Shown: positions 47,223-56,272, numbered from the stretch's first letter. The stretch: 64,000 nt of DNA from Vibrio lentus (GCF_002875945.1 NZ_MCZK01000150.1:21624-85623), one strand, 5' to 3'. The notes: generated by a model from the sequence alone, not told the origin. Numbers and translations: made by a program.

Positions 47223-48362
47223 ATGACAACAAATCATCAAAGCGGGACAACAACACAGAGTAAAACTGTCGTTGTTAAACTGGGTACCAGTGTCTTAACT
47301 GGTGGAACATTGGCATTAGACCGCGCTCACATGGTTGAGTTGGTTCGTCAATGTGCTGAATTAAAAAAACAAGGCCACTCTGTGGTTATGGTTTCGTCTG
47401 GTGCAATTGCAGCCGGACGTGAGCACCTTGGTTACCCCGCACTTCCCAACTCGATGGCGAGCAAACAATTGCTTGCGGCGGTTGGGCAAAGTCAGTTGAT
47501 TCAAGTTTGGGAGTCTTTGTTTGCTATCTATGGCCTTAAAATTGGCCAGATGCTACTGACTCGTGCAGATCTCGATGATCGCGAGCGTTTTCTGAATGCA
47601 CGTGACACGATCAACGCACTCGTTGAACACGATATTATTCCTGTAGTAAACGAAAACGATGCAGTAGCCACCAACGAAATTAAAGTGGGCGACAACGATA
47701 ATTTGTCGGCACTGGTTGGTATTTTATGCGGCGCTGATAAGCTTTTGCTATTAACCGACCAAAAAGGCCTGTTTACCGCTGACCCTCGCAAAGATCCAAA
47801 CGCTGAACTCATCAAAGAAGTAAAAACTATTGATGACACACTGCGTAAGATCGCAGGCGGCAGTGGTACTACGTTAGGTACCGGCGGCATGGCGACAAAA
47901 CTGCAGGCGGCTGATATTGCTCGTCGTGCGGGTATTGAAGTGATCATTGCAGCAGGTAGTGCTGAAAACGTGGTGTTTGACTCATTGAGTGATAACCCAC
48001 AAGGCACGCGTTTCTTGCCGTTAGCAGAAGCGCTTGAAAACCGTAAGCGCTGGATTTTAGCAGGCCCAGCTTCTGCTGGTGACATCGTGGTCGACGATGG
48101 TGCGGTAAATGCCGTTAACACCAAAGGCAGCAGCTTGTTGGCGAAAGGGGTGATTCGAGTTCAAGGCGAGTTTTCTCGTGGTGAAGTCACTCAAGTGACC
48201 AACAACAAAGGCAAAGTCATTGCGCGTGGTATCGCCAGTTATTCAAGCCAAGACCTAGCAAAAATCGCAGGCAAGCACAGTAAAGATATTGGCGACATTC
48301 TTGGTTACGATTACGGATCAGAAGTCATTCACCGTGACGACTTGGTTGTGATTCAAGAGTAG
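47223..48362 (+). CDS. proB: Glutamate 5-kinase
   Basis: The 379-residue enzyme phosphorylates glutamate, the first step of proline synthesis. It has an N-terminal amino acid kinase domain (VVVKLGTSVLTGG, VSSGAIAAGREHLG, NENDAVATNEIKVGDND, GTGGMATKLQAADIA) and a C-terminal PUA domain from about residue 285. ATG 47223 (MTTNHQ) is chosen over a TTG-type extension that overlaps the crl terminator region. proA starts 67 bases on. Feedback by proline is expected from the family. Confidence 0.95.
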   Translation: MTTNHQSGTTTQSKTVVVKLGTSVLTGGTLALDRAHMVELVRQCAELKKQGHSVVMVSSGAIAAGREHLGYPALPNSMASKQLLAAVGQSQLIQVWESLFAIYGLKIGQMLLTRADLDDRERFLNARDTINALVEHDIIPVVNENDAVATNEIKVGDNDNLSALVGILCGADKLLLLTDQKGLFTADPRKDPNAELIKEVKTIDDTLRKIAGGSGTTLGTGGMATKLQAADIARRAGIEVIIAAGSAENVVFDSLSDNPQGTRFLPLAEALENRKRWILAGPASAGDIVVDDGAVNAVNTKGSSLLAKGVIRVQGEFSRGEVTQVTNNKGKVIARGIASYSSQDLAKIAGKHSKDIGDILGYDYGSEVIHRDDLVVIQE

Positions 48363-48428
48363 TTCGTGATGATAAGGCGAATCGCCTTTTTGCATCCAAA
48401 GACAGACAGAATTTAGGGAGAGTTAAAC

Positions 48429-49679
48429 GTGGATTTAACTAACATGGGCATCGCAGCAAAAGACGCTGCTTTCCACCTAGCGACCGCATCTACGGCGCAA
48501 AAGAATAAAGCATTAGCGATCATCGCTGATGAGCTCGAAGCAAACGCTGCAACGATTTTAGAAGCGAACGCGAAAGACATCGAACTTGGTCGCGAAGCGG
48601 GTCTGACTGACGCACTGCTTGATCGTCTATTGCTGAACGAAGAGCGTCTAACGGGTATCGCTAACGATGTACGTAATGTGATTAGCCTGAACGATCCTGT
48701 TGGCAGCGAGATTGACAGCAAGGTACTGGAAAACGGTATGTCACTGTCTCGCCGCCGTGTGCCACTTGGCGTGGTTGGTGTTATTTACGAAGCGCGTCCA
48801 AACGTAACTATCGATATTGCGGCACTGTGTCTGAAAACAGGTAACGCAAGTATCCTACGTGGTGGTAAAGAGACATTCTTCTCAAACATGGAGCTGGTTA
48901 AAGTCATCCAGTCTGCATTAGAGAAAGCTGAGCTTCCAGCGGCTTCTGTTCAGTACATTGAGAAACCGGATCGTGAACTCGTATCTCAACTGCTTAAGTT
49001 GGATGATTACGTGGATATGATTATTCCTCGTGGCGGCGCTGGCTTGCACAAGATGTGTAAAGAGAACAGTACTATTCCAGTTATCATCGGTGGTTTTGGT
49101 ATCAGCCATATTTTTGTTGATGAAAGCGCTGATCTTGAAAAGTCTGTCGATGTAGTTGAAAACTCAAAAGTTCAACGCCCATCTGCGTGTAACTCGCTAG
49201 ATACATTATTAGTGCACGAAGCGGTTGCTGAAGCCTTCTTAGCTAAGCTAACACAGCGTTTAGCGGGCAAGGTTACCTTGGTTGCTGACACTAGCGCAAA
49301 ATCTCTGATAGCGGGTTTTGAAGACCAACGTGATGCAGTTGAAGGTGACTTTGACACTGAATGGCTAAGCTACACGTTAGGCGTGAAAGTCGTCGCGGAT
49401 GTAGCAGAAGCGATTGACCATATGCGCGTACACAACGCGAGCCACTCAGACGCGATCATGACGAATAGTCTAGAGAGCTCAGAGCGCTTTATTAATTCAG
49501 TCGGTTCAGCTGCAGTCTATGTGAATGCATCAACACGATTCACCGATGGCGCACAGTTTGGTTTGGGTGCAGAAGTTGCAGTATCTACCCAGAAACTACA
49601 CGCTCGTGGTCCAATGGGCTTAGAAGAACTGACAAGCTACAAATGGGTGGGTAAGGCGAACTATTTAGTCCGTGGTTAA
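48429..49679 (+). CDS. proA: Gamma-glutamyl phosphate reductase
   Basis: The 416-residue NADPH-dependent dehydrogenase makes glutamate-5-semialdehyde. The catalytic cysteine lies in RPSACNSLDTLLVH near residue 254; VGVIYEARPNVTID and GGKETFFSN are coenzyme and substrate blocks. The start is a GTG at 48429 with GGGAG upstream. It forms an operon with proB and is ended by a terminator at 49755. Confidence 0.96.
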   Translation: MDLTNMGIAAKDAAFHLATASTAQKNKALAIIADELEANAATILEANAKDIELGREAGLTDALLDRLLLNEERLTGIANDVRNVISLNDPVGSEIDSKVLENGMSLSRRRVPLGVVGVIYEARPNVTIDIAALCLKTGNASILRGGKETFFSNMELVKVIQSALEKAELPAASVQYIEKPDRELVSQLLKLDDYVDMIIPRGGAGLHKMCKENSTIPVIIGGFGISHIFVDESADLEKSVDVVENSKVQRPSACNSLDTLLVHEAVAEAFLAKLTQRLAGKVTLVADTSAKSLIAGFEDQRDAVEGDFDTEWLSYTLGVKVVADVAEAIDHMRVHNASHSDAIMTNSLESSERFINSVGSAAVYVNASTRFTDGAQFGLGAEVAVSTQKLHARGPMGLEELTSYKWVGKANYLVRG

Positions 49680-49754
49680 CGTTCACGTTAATTTTACTCC
49701 TCAGCTCATTTTAGAAATTGCTATCGCGTAGCAATAATTAATGAATCACCACAC

Positions 49755-49780
49755 AAAAGGGCCTTAATTGGCCCTTTTTC
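49755..49780 (+). terminator. Terminator of proBA
   Basis: AAAAGGGCC pairs with GGCCCTTTT around TTAATT, followed by T-rich DNA. Confidence 0.9.
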
Positions 49781-49834
49781 TTTCCTAACGTTTGGCAATT
49801 CCGTTACACTGATATTCAATTATTTGGAGGTGAT

Positions 49835-50284
49835 ATGCATTGTCCTTTTTGTTCAGAGAACGACACTAAAGTAATCGATTCAAGACTGGTAGCCGATGGC
49901 CATCAGGTTCGTCGTCGCCGTCAATGCCTTGCATGTAGTGAACGTTTTACTACTTTCGAATCGGCAGAACTTGTGATGCCTAAAGTCATTAAGTCGAATG
50001 GAAACCGCGAACCATTTAATGAAGATAAAATGGTGGGTGGTGTTCAGCGTGCCCTAGAAAAACGCCCAGTGAGTGCTGATGCCATTGAACTTGCGATCAG
50101 TACGATTAAGTCACAACTCCGTGCGACTGGTGAGCGTGAAGTACCAAGCGAGATGATCGGTAATCTTGTTATGGGCCAATTGAAAGAATTGGATAAAGTG
50201 GCGTACATCCGTTTTGCCTCTGTTTATCGCAGCTTTGAAGACATTCGAGAGTTTGGCGAAGAAATCGCTAAATTAGAGGACTAA
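49835..50284 (+). CDS. nrdR: Transcriptional repressor NrdR
   Basis: The 149-residue repressor of ribonucleotide reductase genes has an N-terminal zinc ribbon (CPFCSENDTKVIDSR and CLACSERFTTFE) and an ATP-cone (about residues 49-139, PKVIKSNGNREPFN). It senses ATP/dATP and binds NrdR boxes. GGAGGTGAT precedes the ATG. It heads the nrdR-ribD-ribE-ribBA-ribH-nusB run, as in many gammaproteobacteria. Confidence 0.96.
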   Translation: MHCPFCSENDTKVIDSRLVADGHQVRRRRQCLACSERFTTFESAELVMPKVIKSNGNREPFNEDKMVGGVQRALEKRPVSADAIELAISTIKSQLRATGEREVPSEMIGNLVMGQLKELDKVAYIRFASVYRSFEDIREFGEEIAKLED

Positions 50285-50294
50285 CCCCTCAATC

Positions 50295-51449
50295 ATGTCT
50301 AACTTTACTCCCCTAGATTTTCAAATGATGTCGCGTGCTATTCAATTAGCGAAACGCGGCATTTACACCACTGCGCCAAACCCAAATGTGGGGTGTGTCA
50401 TTGTACAAACCGACGGTCAGATCGTTGGCGAAGGTTTTCATGCCAAAGCTGGCGAACCTCATGCTGAAGTGCACGCTATGCGAATGGCGGGCGACAAGGC
50501 AAAAGGCGCGACCGCTTATGTCACGCTAGAACCTTGTTCGCACTATGGTCGAACACCACCTTGTGCTGAAGGCTTGATTAAGGCTCAAGTTTCAAAAGTA
50601 ATTTGTGCCATGCAGGATCCAAACCCTAAAGTCGCGGGCCGTGGCATCAACATGCTACGCGACGCGGGTATTGAGGTTGAAATCGGTTTGTTAGAGCAAG
50701 ATGCTCTCGACTTGAACCCTGCATTTATCAAGCGTATGCAAACGGGCATGCCATTTGTTCAGTTAAAGATGGCGGCGAGCCTTGATGGCCAAACGGCATT
50801 GAACAATGGTCAAAGCAAGTGGATCACGTCGCCAGAAGCGCGTCGTGACGTTCAGAACTACCGAGCCAAATCAGGCGCGGTGTTATCAACCAGCCAAACG
50901 GTGATTGAAGACAACGCGTCACTGAATGTTCGCTGGGCAGAGTTGCCAAGCAGTGCCAAAACAAATTACGTTGAAGACGAGCTGCGTCAGCCGATTCGCG
51001 TGATTCTTGATCGCCAAAATCAACTGTATCCTGAGCTCAAGTTATTCCAGACTCCAACTTCGGTATTGAGAGTTGCTGAAACCTCTGCTGATATTGAGGT
51101 CGGAACAACGGATGCTGGTCAGCTTGATTTACACGGTTTGATGCGTCAATTGCCAGCGAACCATATTGATCATATTTGGGTCGAAGCGGGCGCGACATTG
51201 GCAAAAAGCTTGATTGAAGCGCAGTTAGTGGATGAGCTAATCCTCTATTTAGCGCCTAAACTTATGGGCAGTGACGGACGAGGTTTAATGGGCGCATTAG
51301 GGCTCACTTCAATGTCTGATGTGATTGACCTAGAAATTAAAGATGTTCGACAGGTTGGTGTGGATATTCGCATTGTCGCGAAGCCTATTATTGCGAAATC
51401 AATTGTCACGAAACCTACTGTCGTGAAACCAATTGTGACTAACCAATAG
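50295..51449 (+). CDS. ribD: Riboflavin biosynthesis deaminase/reductase RibD
   Basis: The 384-residue bifunctional enzyme converts the GTP cyclohydrolase product in two steps. The deaminase domain (about 1-150) has zinc ligands in PHAEVHAM and PCSHYGRTPPC; the reductase domain follows from KMAASLDGQTAL. Residues 360-384 form an unusual tail of five pentapeptide units (IVAKP, IIAKS, IVTKP, TVVKP, IVTNQ) beyond the usual end of the domain. The DNA repeat continues past the stop codon. It starts ten bases after nrdR. Confidence 0.93.
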   Translation: MSNFTPLDFQMMSRAIQLAKRGIYTTAPNPNVGCVIVQTDGQIVGEGFHAKAGEPHAEVHAMRMAGDKAKGATAYVTLEPCSHYGRTPPCAEGLIKAQVSKVICAMQDPNPKVAGRGINMLRDAGIEVEIGLLEQDALDLNPAFIKRMQTGMPFVQLKMAASLDGQTALNNGQSKWITSPEARRDVQNYRAKSGAVLSTSQTVIEDNASLNVRWAELPSSAKTNYVEDELRQPIRVILDRQNQLYPELKLFQTPTSVLRVAETSADIEVGTTDAGQLDLHGLMRQLPANHIDHIWVEAGATLAKSLIEAQLVDELILYLAPKLMGSDGRGLMGALGLTSMSDVIDLEIKDVRQVGVDIRIVAKPIIAKSIVTKPTVVKPIVTNQ

Positions 51450-51476
51450 TCGCGAAACAAATCGTGACGAAACCAC
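51372..51476. repeat. 15-bp minisatellite across the ribD stop codon
   Basis: Imperfect units such as ATTGTCGCGAAGCCT and ATTGTCACGAAACCT run from codon 360 through the stop into the ribD-ribE gap, about seven units. Growth or loss of units would change the RibD C-terminus. Confidence 0.8.
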
Positions 51477-51533
51477 TGTGGAAATAGTTACTCCAACTAC
51501 ATACGTGTCGTTGACAACAAAAAGAGTTTTAAA

Positions 51534-52190
51534 ATGTTTACAGGAATTGTAGAAGCCGTAGGTACATTGAGTGCAATCACTCCCCGCGGAGAAGACATCA
51601 CCGTAACGGTTAATGTTGGTAATCTTGATATGGCTGACGTTAAGTTAGGCGACAGTATCGCTACCAATGGTGTTTGTTTGACGGTTGTTGAGTATAACGA
51701 CCACAGCTACAGTGCAGATCTTTCGCTTGAGACCCTGAAAAAAACGGGTTTTGTGGATTACCAAGCTGGCGACAAGGTCAACCTAGAGAAAGCAATGCTA
51801 CCGACCACGCGTTTCGGTGGTCATATTGTATCGGGTCACGTTGATGGTGTGGGTGAGATTGTTGAGCGTAACCAAGTCGGTCGTGCGATTGAGTTCTGGG
51901 TAGAAATGCCTGCAGAGATCTCAAAGTACGTGGCTCAAAAAGGTTCAGTCACTGTTGATGGTATTAGCCTGACTGTGAACGATTTACGCAAGAATGCCTT
52001 TAAGCTAACTATCGTTCCCCACACCTCTTCAGAAACGACCATCGATCAATTCAATGTTGGTCGTAAAGTGAATCTAGAAGTTGATGTATTAGCGCGCTAT
52101 ATGGAGCGTCTACTGCAAGGCCAGCAGCAAGAGTCTGAGCCTGAATCTCGATTGACGATGGAATTCTTACAGCAGAATGGTTTTGCCTAA
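51534..52190 (+). CDS. ribE: Riboflavin synthase, alpha subunit
   Basis: The 218-residue enzyme dismutates two lumazine molecules to riboflavin. It has two similar beta-barrel halves: MFTGIVEAVGTLS with NGVCLTVVE, and GGHIVSGHVDGVGEI with VDGISLTVNDL. Length is normal with a slightly extended C-terminus. Named ribE here for riboflavin synthase, ribC in E. coli nomenclature. An 8-bp stem (ACAAAGTG / CACTTTGT) follows at 52199. Confidence 0.95.
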   Translation: MFTGIVEAVGTLSAITPRGEDITVTVNVGNLDMADVKLGDSIATNGVCLTVVEYNDHSYSADLSLETLKKTGFVDYQAGDKVNLEKAMLPTTRFGGHIVSGHVDGVGEIVERNQVGRAIEFWVEMPAEISKYVAQKGSVTVDGISLTVNDLRKNAFKLTIVPHTSSETTIDQFNVGRKVNLEVDVLARYMERLLQGQQQESEPESRLTMEFLQQNGFA

Positions 52191-52298
52191 TCGTTGATAC
52201 AAAGTGCACTAAACATCACTTTGTGAAAGCGAGCAATATCATCAGGTTTAAATAGTGTCGGTTCTAGGAAGCAGAACCATTTCAAAGGATATAGAACA

Positions 52299-53408
52299 AT
52301 GCCAATTAGTACTCCTCAAGAAATTATTGAAGACATTCGCCTAGGAAAAATGGTTATCCTGATGGATGATGAAGATCGCGAGAATGAAGGCGATCTGATC
52401 ATGGCAGCAGAACATGTCACGCCAGAAGCGATTAACTTTATGGCGATGTACGGCCGTGGCTTAATCTGTCTTACATTGACCAAAGAGCGTTCAAATCGCA
52501 TGGGTCTAGCGCCTATGGTTCAAGACAACAACGCTCAATATACGACGAACTTTACGGTTTCAATTGAAGCTGCTGAGGGCGTAACAACGGGTATTTCTGC
52601 ATCAGACCGTGCCGTTACTGTTCAAGCGGCTGTGGCAAAAGACGCAAAAGCGGCTGACCTTGTTCAACCTGGTCATATCTTCCCTCTGACAGCGCAAGGT
52701 GGCGGTGTTCTGACTCGCGCTGGTCACACAGAAGCAGGTTGTGATTTAGCTCGTCTAGCGGGCTGTGAGCCAGCATCGGTTATCGTTGAGATCCTAAATG
52801 ATGATGGCACTATGGCACGTCGTCCTGATCTTGAAGTGTTTGCAGAAAAGCACGACATCAAACTAGGCACCATTGCTGACTTGATTGAATACCGCAACAA
52901 CACCGAAACAACGATCGAGCGTGTTGCACAATGCCATTTGCCAACAGAGTTTGGTGACTTTGAGCTTGTGACTTACCGTGACACGATTGATAACCAGATC
53001 CACTATGCGATGCAAAAAGGTGACCTGTCTGAAGGTGCTCCTTTAGTACGTGTTCACCTGCATGATACGTTTACCGATCTGCTTCATTCTGACCGTGTTA
53101 CTGAGCGTAGCTGGTCGCTAGATAAAGCGATGAAGCGCATTGGCGACGAAGGCGGTGTGTTGGTTATTCTGGGTAACGAAGAGTCGTCTGATTCTTTGAT
53201 CCACAAAGTGAAGACGTTCGAAGCGCAAGATAAGAATGAGCAACCTACCATGGCTAAGAAGCAAGGTACTTCTCGTCGTGTTGGTGTGGGTTCTCAGATT
53301 CTACAAGACCTAGGCGTTCACGATATGCGTTTGCTCTCTTCAAGCACCAAGCGTTACCACGCATTGGGCGGCTTTGGTCTTAACGTTGTTGAATACGTTT
53401 GCGAGTAG
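52299..53408 (+). CDS. ribBA: 3,4-DHBP synthase with degenerate GTP cyclohydrolase II domain (RibBX type)
   Basis: The 369-residue protein has an intact RibB domain (about 1-205): LMDDEDRENEGDLIMAAE, YGRGLICL, and GHTEAGCDLARLAGC, which makes dihydroxybutanone phosphate. The second half aligns in position with RibA but lacks the three zinc cysteines and the GRNIGL motif, so GTP cyclohydrolase activity is not expected. Such RibBX variants have been described in Proteobacteria; a separate ribA is then needed. No FMN riboswitch was seen upstream. Confidence 0.92.
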   Translation: MPISTPQEIIEDIRLGKMVILMDDEDRENEGDLIMAAEHVTPEAINFMAMYGRGLICLTLTKERSNRMGLAPMVQDNNAQYTTNFTVSIEAAEGVTTGISASDRAVTVQAAVAKDAKAADLVQPGHIFPLTAQGGGVLTRAGHTEAGCDLARLAGCEPASVIVEILNDDGTMARRPDLEVFAEKHDIKLGTIADLIEYRNNTETTIERVAQCHLPTEFGDFELVTYRDTIDNQIHYAMQKGDLSEGAPLVRVHLHDTFTDLLHSDRVTERSWSLDKAMKRIGDEGGVLVILGNEESSDSLIHKVKTFEAQDKNEQPTMAKKQGTSRRVGVGSQILQDLGVHDMRLLSSSTKRYHALGGFGLNVVEYVCE

Positions 53409-53457
53409 TCACTTGCCTATGAGTTTGTAGCAACATAAATCAATGATGACGCCGATA

Positions 53458-53541
53458 GCTCTTTTAGTAACCAATTAGACCAAAAGAGCAAAGTCGCTAA
53501 GCCAGATTTACAGCGTGTTAAACACATGAGCTTAGCGACTT
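53458..53541 (+). other. Two adjacent stem-loops in the ribBA-ribH gap
   Basis: GCTCTTTT / AAAAGAGC (53458/53482) and AAGTCGCTAAGC / GCTTAGCGACTT (53491/53530) are perfect stems one base apart. The second encloses GTGTT/AACAC. They lie 148 bases before ribH and have no T-run. They are not an FMN riboswitch by sequence. Possibly an RNase-resistant or regulatory leader. Confidence 0.6.
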
Positions 53542-53688
53542 GTTGTTCCCATACGGTTGGGAGCAGCATTGCGTTATCATCTTTACATCTCCGGTGTCCG
53601 TTCTTCTAAATTAGCATTAGATATTGCTCACAGTTTTGTGCTAGAATCCGGCGATTCTCACTTGATGAAAATAGTTAAAGGAAGGCTT

Positions 53689-54159
53689 ATGAAAGTGATC
53701 GAGGGTGGCTTCCCAGCGCCAAATGCAAAAATTGCTATCGTTATTGCTCGTTTCAACAGTTTTATTAACGAAAGTTTACTTTCTGGTGCAATCGATACTT
53801 TAAAGCGTCATGGACAAGTAAGCGAAGACAACATCACTGTTGTTCGTTGCCCTGGTGCAGTAGAACTTCCACTTGTAGCGCAGCGCGTTGCAAAAACGGG
53901 TAAGTTCGATGCGATTGTATCTCTTGGTACAGTAATCCGTGGCGGTACACCTCACTTTGACTATGTTTGTAGTGAATGTAATAAAGGTTTGGCACAAGTG
54001 TCTCTGGAATTTTCTCTTCCAGTAGCGTTTGGTGTTCTTACTGTTGATACGATCGATCAAGCTATTGAACGCGCAGGAACCAAGGCTGGTAATAAGGGTG
54101 CAGAAGCAGCACTTAGCGCACTTGAGATGATCAACGTTCTTTCTGAAATCGATTCCTAA
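53689..54159 (+). CDS. ribH: 6,7-dimethyl-8-ribityllumazine synthase
   Basis: The 156-residue enzyme condenses the two riboflavin precursors in an icosahedral or pentameric shell. It begins MKVIEGGFPAPNAKIAIVIARFNSF; GTVIRGGTPHFDYVC holds the catalytic histidine, and NKGAEAALSALEM is the C-terminal helix. ATG 53689 has AAAGGAAGG upstream; the longer frame from 53557 is not supported. The stop overlaps the nusB ATG (TAATG). Confidence 0.95.
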   Translation: MKVIEGGFPAPNAKIAIVIARFNSFINESLLSGAIDTLKRHGQVSEDNITVVRCPGAVELPLVAQRVAKTGKFDAIVSLGTVIRGGTPHFDYVCSECNKGLAQVSLEFSLPVAFGVLTVDTIDQAIERAGTKAGNKGAEAALSALEMINVLSEIDS

Positions 54160-54626
54160 TGGGGGCCAGTGTGAAACCAGCCGCACGTCGTAACGCACGT
54201 CAATTTGCTCTACAAGCAATTTATTCTTGGCAAATTACTAAAGAAAATATTGCTACCGTTGAAGAACAGTTCTTATCTGGTGGTAAGTATGATGAAGAAG
54301 AGCATCATGCCGCAGAACCTGCACTTGCTATGCCAGAAACAGACGTTGCATACTTCCGCGACCTACTAACTGGTGTTGCTCTTAGCCACATGGAACTTGA
54401 TAGCAAGCTTCGTCCATTCGTATCTCGCCCTATGCAAGATCTGGATTTGATGGAACTAGCGCTTCTACGTTTAGCTATGTACGAGATGACTCGTCGCGAA
54501 GATGTACCATACAAAGTGGTTATCAACGAAGCTATCGAGCTTGCGAAAGTATTCGCAGCAGAAGACAGCCATAAGTTTGTTAACGGTGTGCTTGATAAAG
54601 CTGCACCGCACGTTCGTAAGAAATAA
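54159..54626 (+). CDS. nusB: Transcription antitermination factor NusB
   Basis: The 155-residue all-helical protein binds boxA RNA with NusE (S10) during rRNA antitermination. It has RRNARQFALQAIYSWQI near the start and YKVVINEAIELAKVFAAEDSHKFVNGVLDKAA at the end (family blocks, read in two parts). The ATG overlaps the ribH stop; a GTG four codons in, after GGGGG, is an alternative. A terminator follows. Confidence 0.95.
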   Translation: MGASVKPAARRNARQFALQAIYSWQITKENIATVEEQFLSGGKYDEEEHHAAEPALAMPETDVAYFRDLLTGVALSHMELDSKLRPFVSRPMQDLDLMELALLRLAMYEMTRREDVPYKVVINEAIELAKVFAAEDSHKFVNGVLDKAAPHVRKK

Positions 54627-54647
54627 GACGTTCGTATATTGAATCTA

Positions 54648-54676
54648 AAGGTCAGCTATCATGCTGGCCTTTTTTG
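54648..54676 (+). terminator. Terminator of nusB
   Basis: AAAGGTCAGC pairs with GCTGGCCTTT around TATCAT, followed by T-run; it separates the rib-nusB operon from thiL. Confidence 0.9.
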
Positions 54677-54741
54677 TAACTAAATTTCTGTAATACCAAT
54701 TATTACGGGGATTTGTATGAAGACTAAAGATAGGGCATGTG

Positions 54742-55716
54742 ATGTCTGGCGAATTTAACCTGATTGAAAAATATTTTGTAAATCGACAACCACAACGTAA
54801 AGACGTACATCTGGCAGCGGGCGATGACTGTGCTTTGGTCAAAGCGCCAAGTAATGTTCAGATCGCGATCAGTACGGACACCTTAGTGGCGGGCACTCAC
54901 TTCTTAGCGGAAGCAAACCCAGCTTGGGTAGCACACAAAGCCTTGGCTTCGAATATCAGCGATCTTGCGGCTATGGGCGCGACGCCTGCTTGGGTTTCGT
55001 TTGCGTTAACCATGCCTGAAGTCGATGAAGCGTGGCTTGCTCCATTTTGTGATTCTTTTTTCAAACTTGCAGACTACTTTGGTATTCAACTAATCGGTGG
55101 TGACACGACCAAAGGACCGCTGAGTTTAACGCTTACTGTACAGGGCTTTGTACCTGAAGGTCGAGCACTACGCAGAGATGGCGCGAAAGTGGGGGACTGG
55201 ATTTACGTAACGGGCAACTTAGGTGACAGCAAAGCGGGCCTAGAGGTGATATTAGACCCAGAACAGAACAAAGCTAAGCCTTATGCGTTAGAGCTTGAAG
55301 AGAGACACTACCTGAGCACTCCACGGGTCTTGGCTGGCCAAGCATTGGTGAATCTTGCTTCGTCTGCCATTGATATCTCTGATGGTGTTATTGCTGATTT
55401 AAAACACATTCTCAAGCGTTCTCAGGTCGGTGCAAGCATTGATGTGAGTGCATTGCCTATATCTGCTGAATTACGTCAATTCTCTTCCGATATCGCTTCT
55501 GCGCAGCAGTATGCGCTTACCAGTGGTGAAGAGTACGAACTCTGCTTTACCGTACCTGAAGAAAATAAAGGTTCACTGGAAAGTGCTTTGTCACACACTG
55601 GAACAAAAGTCACCTGCATTGGCCAGATAAGACCTGTAGAATATTTTGAATTACACAATAATGGTGAACCACTAAGCTGGAACTTAACTGGTTACGATCA
55701 CTTTAAGGTTAATTGA
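54742..55716 (+). CDS. thiL: Thiamine-monophosphate kinase
   Basis: The 324-residue PurM-fold kinase makes thiamine diphosphate. Metal and ATP binding are seen in GDDCALV, STDTLVAGTHF, and GGDTTKGP; DISDGVIADLKHIL and TSGEEYELCF are later blocks. ATG 54742 is chosen over a GTG one codon earlier. The stop overlaps the pgpA start by one base (TGATG). The nusB-thiL-pgpA order is shared with E. coli. Confidence 0.95.
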   Translation: MSGEFNLIEKYFVNRQPQRKDVHLAAGDDCALVKAPSNVQIAISTDTLVAGTHFLAEANPAWVAHKALASNISDLAAMGATPAWVSFALTMPEVDEAWLAPFCDSFFKLADYFGIQLIGGDTTKGPLSLTLTVQGFVPEGRALRRDGAKVGDWIYVTGNLGDSKAGLEVILDPEQNKAKPYALELEERHYLSTPRVLAGQALVNLASSAIDISDGVIADLKHILKRSQVGASIDVSALPISAELRQFSSDIASAQQYALTSGEEYELCFTVPEENKGSLESALSHTGTKVTCIGQIRPVEYFELHNNGEPLSWNLTGYDHFKVN

Positions 55717-56222
55717 TGACAAATCCACTCTCTGCAATCTCTCTTAAAAATCCTTGGCATTTATTGGCAACAGGGTTTGGCAGTGGCTTATCGCCTATTA
55801 TTCCCGGCACCATGGGCACGCTTGCGTCGATCCCATTTTATCTTTTACTGGTTCAGTTACCTTTTCCTATTTATGTCATTCTTGTGGTTGTGAGCTGCAT
55901 TATTGGTATCAAAATATGCCAAGTGACCTCTGATGACATGGGCGTGCACGATCACGGCTCTATTGTGTGGGATGAGTTTGCGGGCTTTTGGATCACCATG
56001 GGCCTAGTGCCGTTGTTGGGTATTCCTGTTAATGATTGGAAATGGCTATTCGCTGGCTTTGTTCTGTTTCGTTTTTTCGATATGGTAAAGCCTTGGCCAA
56101 TTGGTTGGTTAGACAAGCGAGTTCACGGCGGCTTAGGTATCATGATTGATGATATTGTGGCGGGTATTATAGCGGCGATTTCGCTGTATGCCGTGGCACA
56201 TTTTTCAGGCTGGCTCGTTTAA
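55716..56222 (+). CDS. pgpA: Phosphatidylglycerophosphatase A
   Basis: The 168-residue inner-membrane enzyme removes phosphate from phosphatidylglycerol phosphate. It has the family blocks GFGSGLSPIIPGTMGTLASIP, HDHGSIVWDEFAGFW (acidic catalytic site) and RFFDMVKPWPIGWLD, with about four membrane segments. AAGG lies before the ATG inside the end of thiL. Confidence 0.95.
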   Translation: MTNPLSAISLKNPWHLLATGFGSGLSPIIPGTMGTLASIPFYLLLVQLPFPIYVILVVVSCIIGIKICQVTSDDMGVHDHGSIVWDEFAGFWITMGLVPLLGIPVNDWKWLFAGFVLFRFFDMVKPWPIGWLDKRVHGGLGIMIDDIVAGIIAAISLYAVAHFSGWLV

Positions 56223-56272
56223 GAATCAATACCCAGAGAACGAACAATAATAGAGAAAAACAAGGAATTACA

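Noticed and set aside
47528..48124. 198-codon frame antisense to proB
   Set aside because: Serine- and arginine-rich shadow of a well-supported gene, with no family resemblance.
52191..52298. FMN riboswitch before ribBA
   Set aside because: The gap is only 108 bases and lacks the conserved RFN element segments; only a small hairpin is there.
53557..53688. Longer RibH N-terminus
   Set aside because: RibH family starts at MKVIEGG, which has its own AAAGGAAGG site; the upstream part has no similarity.
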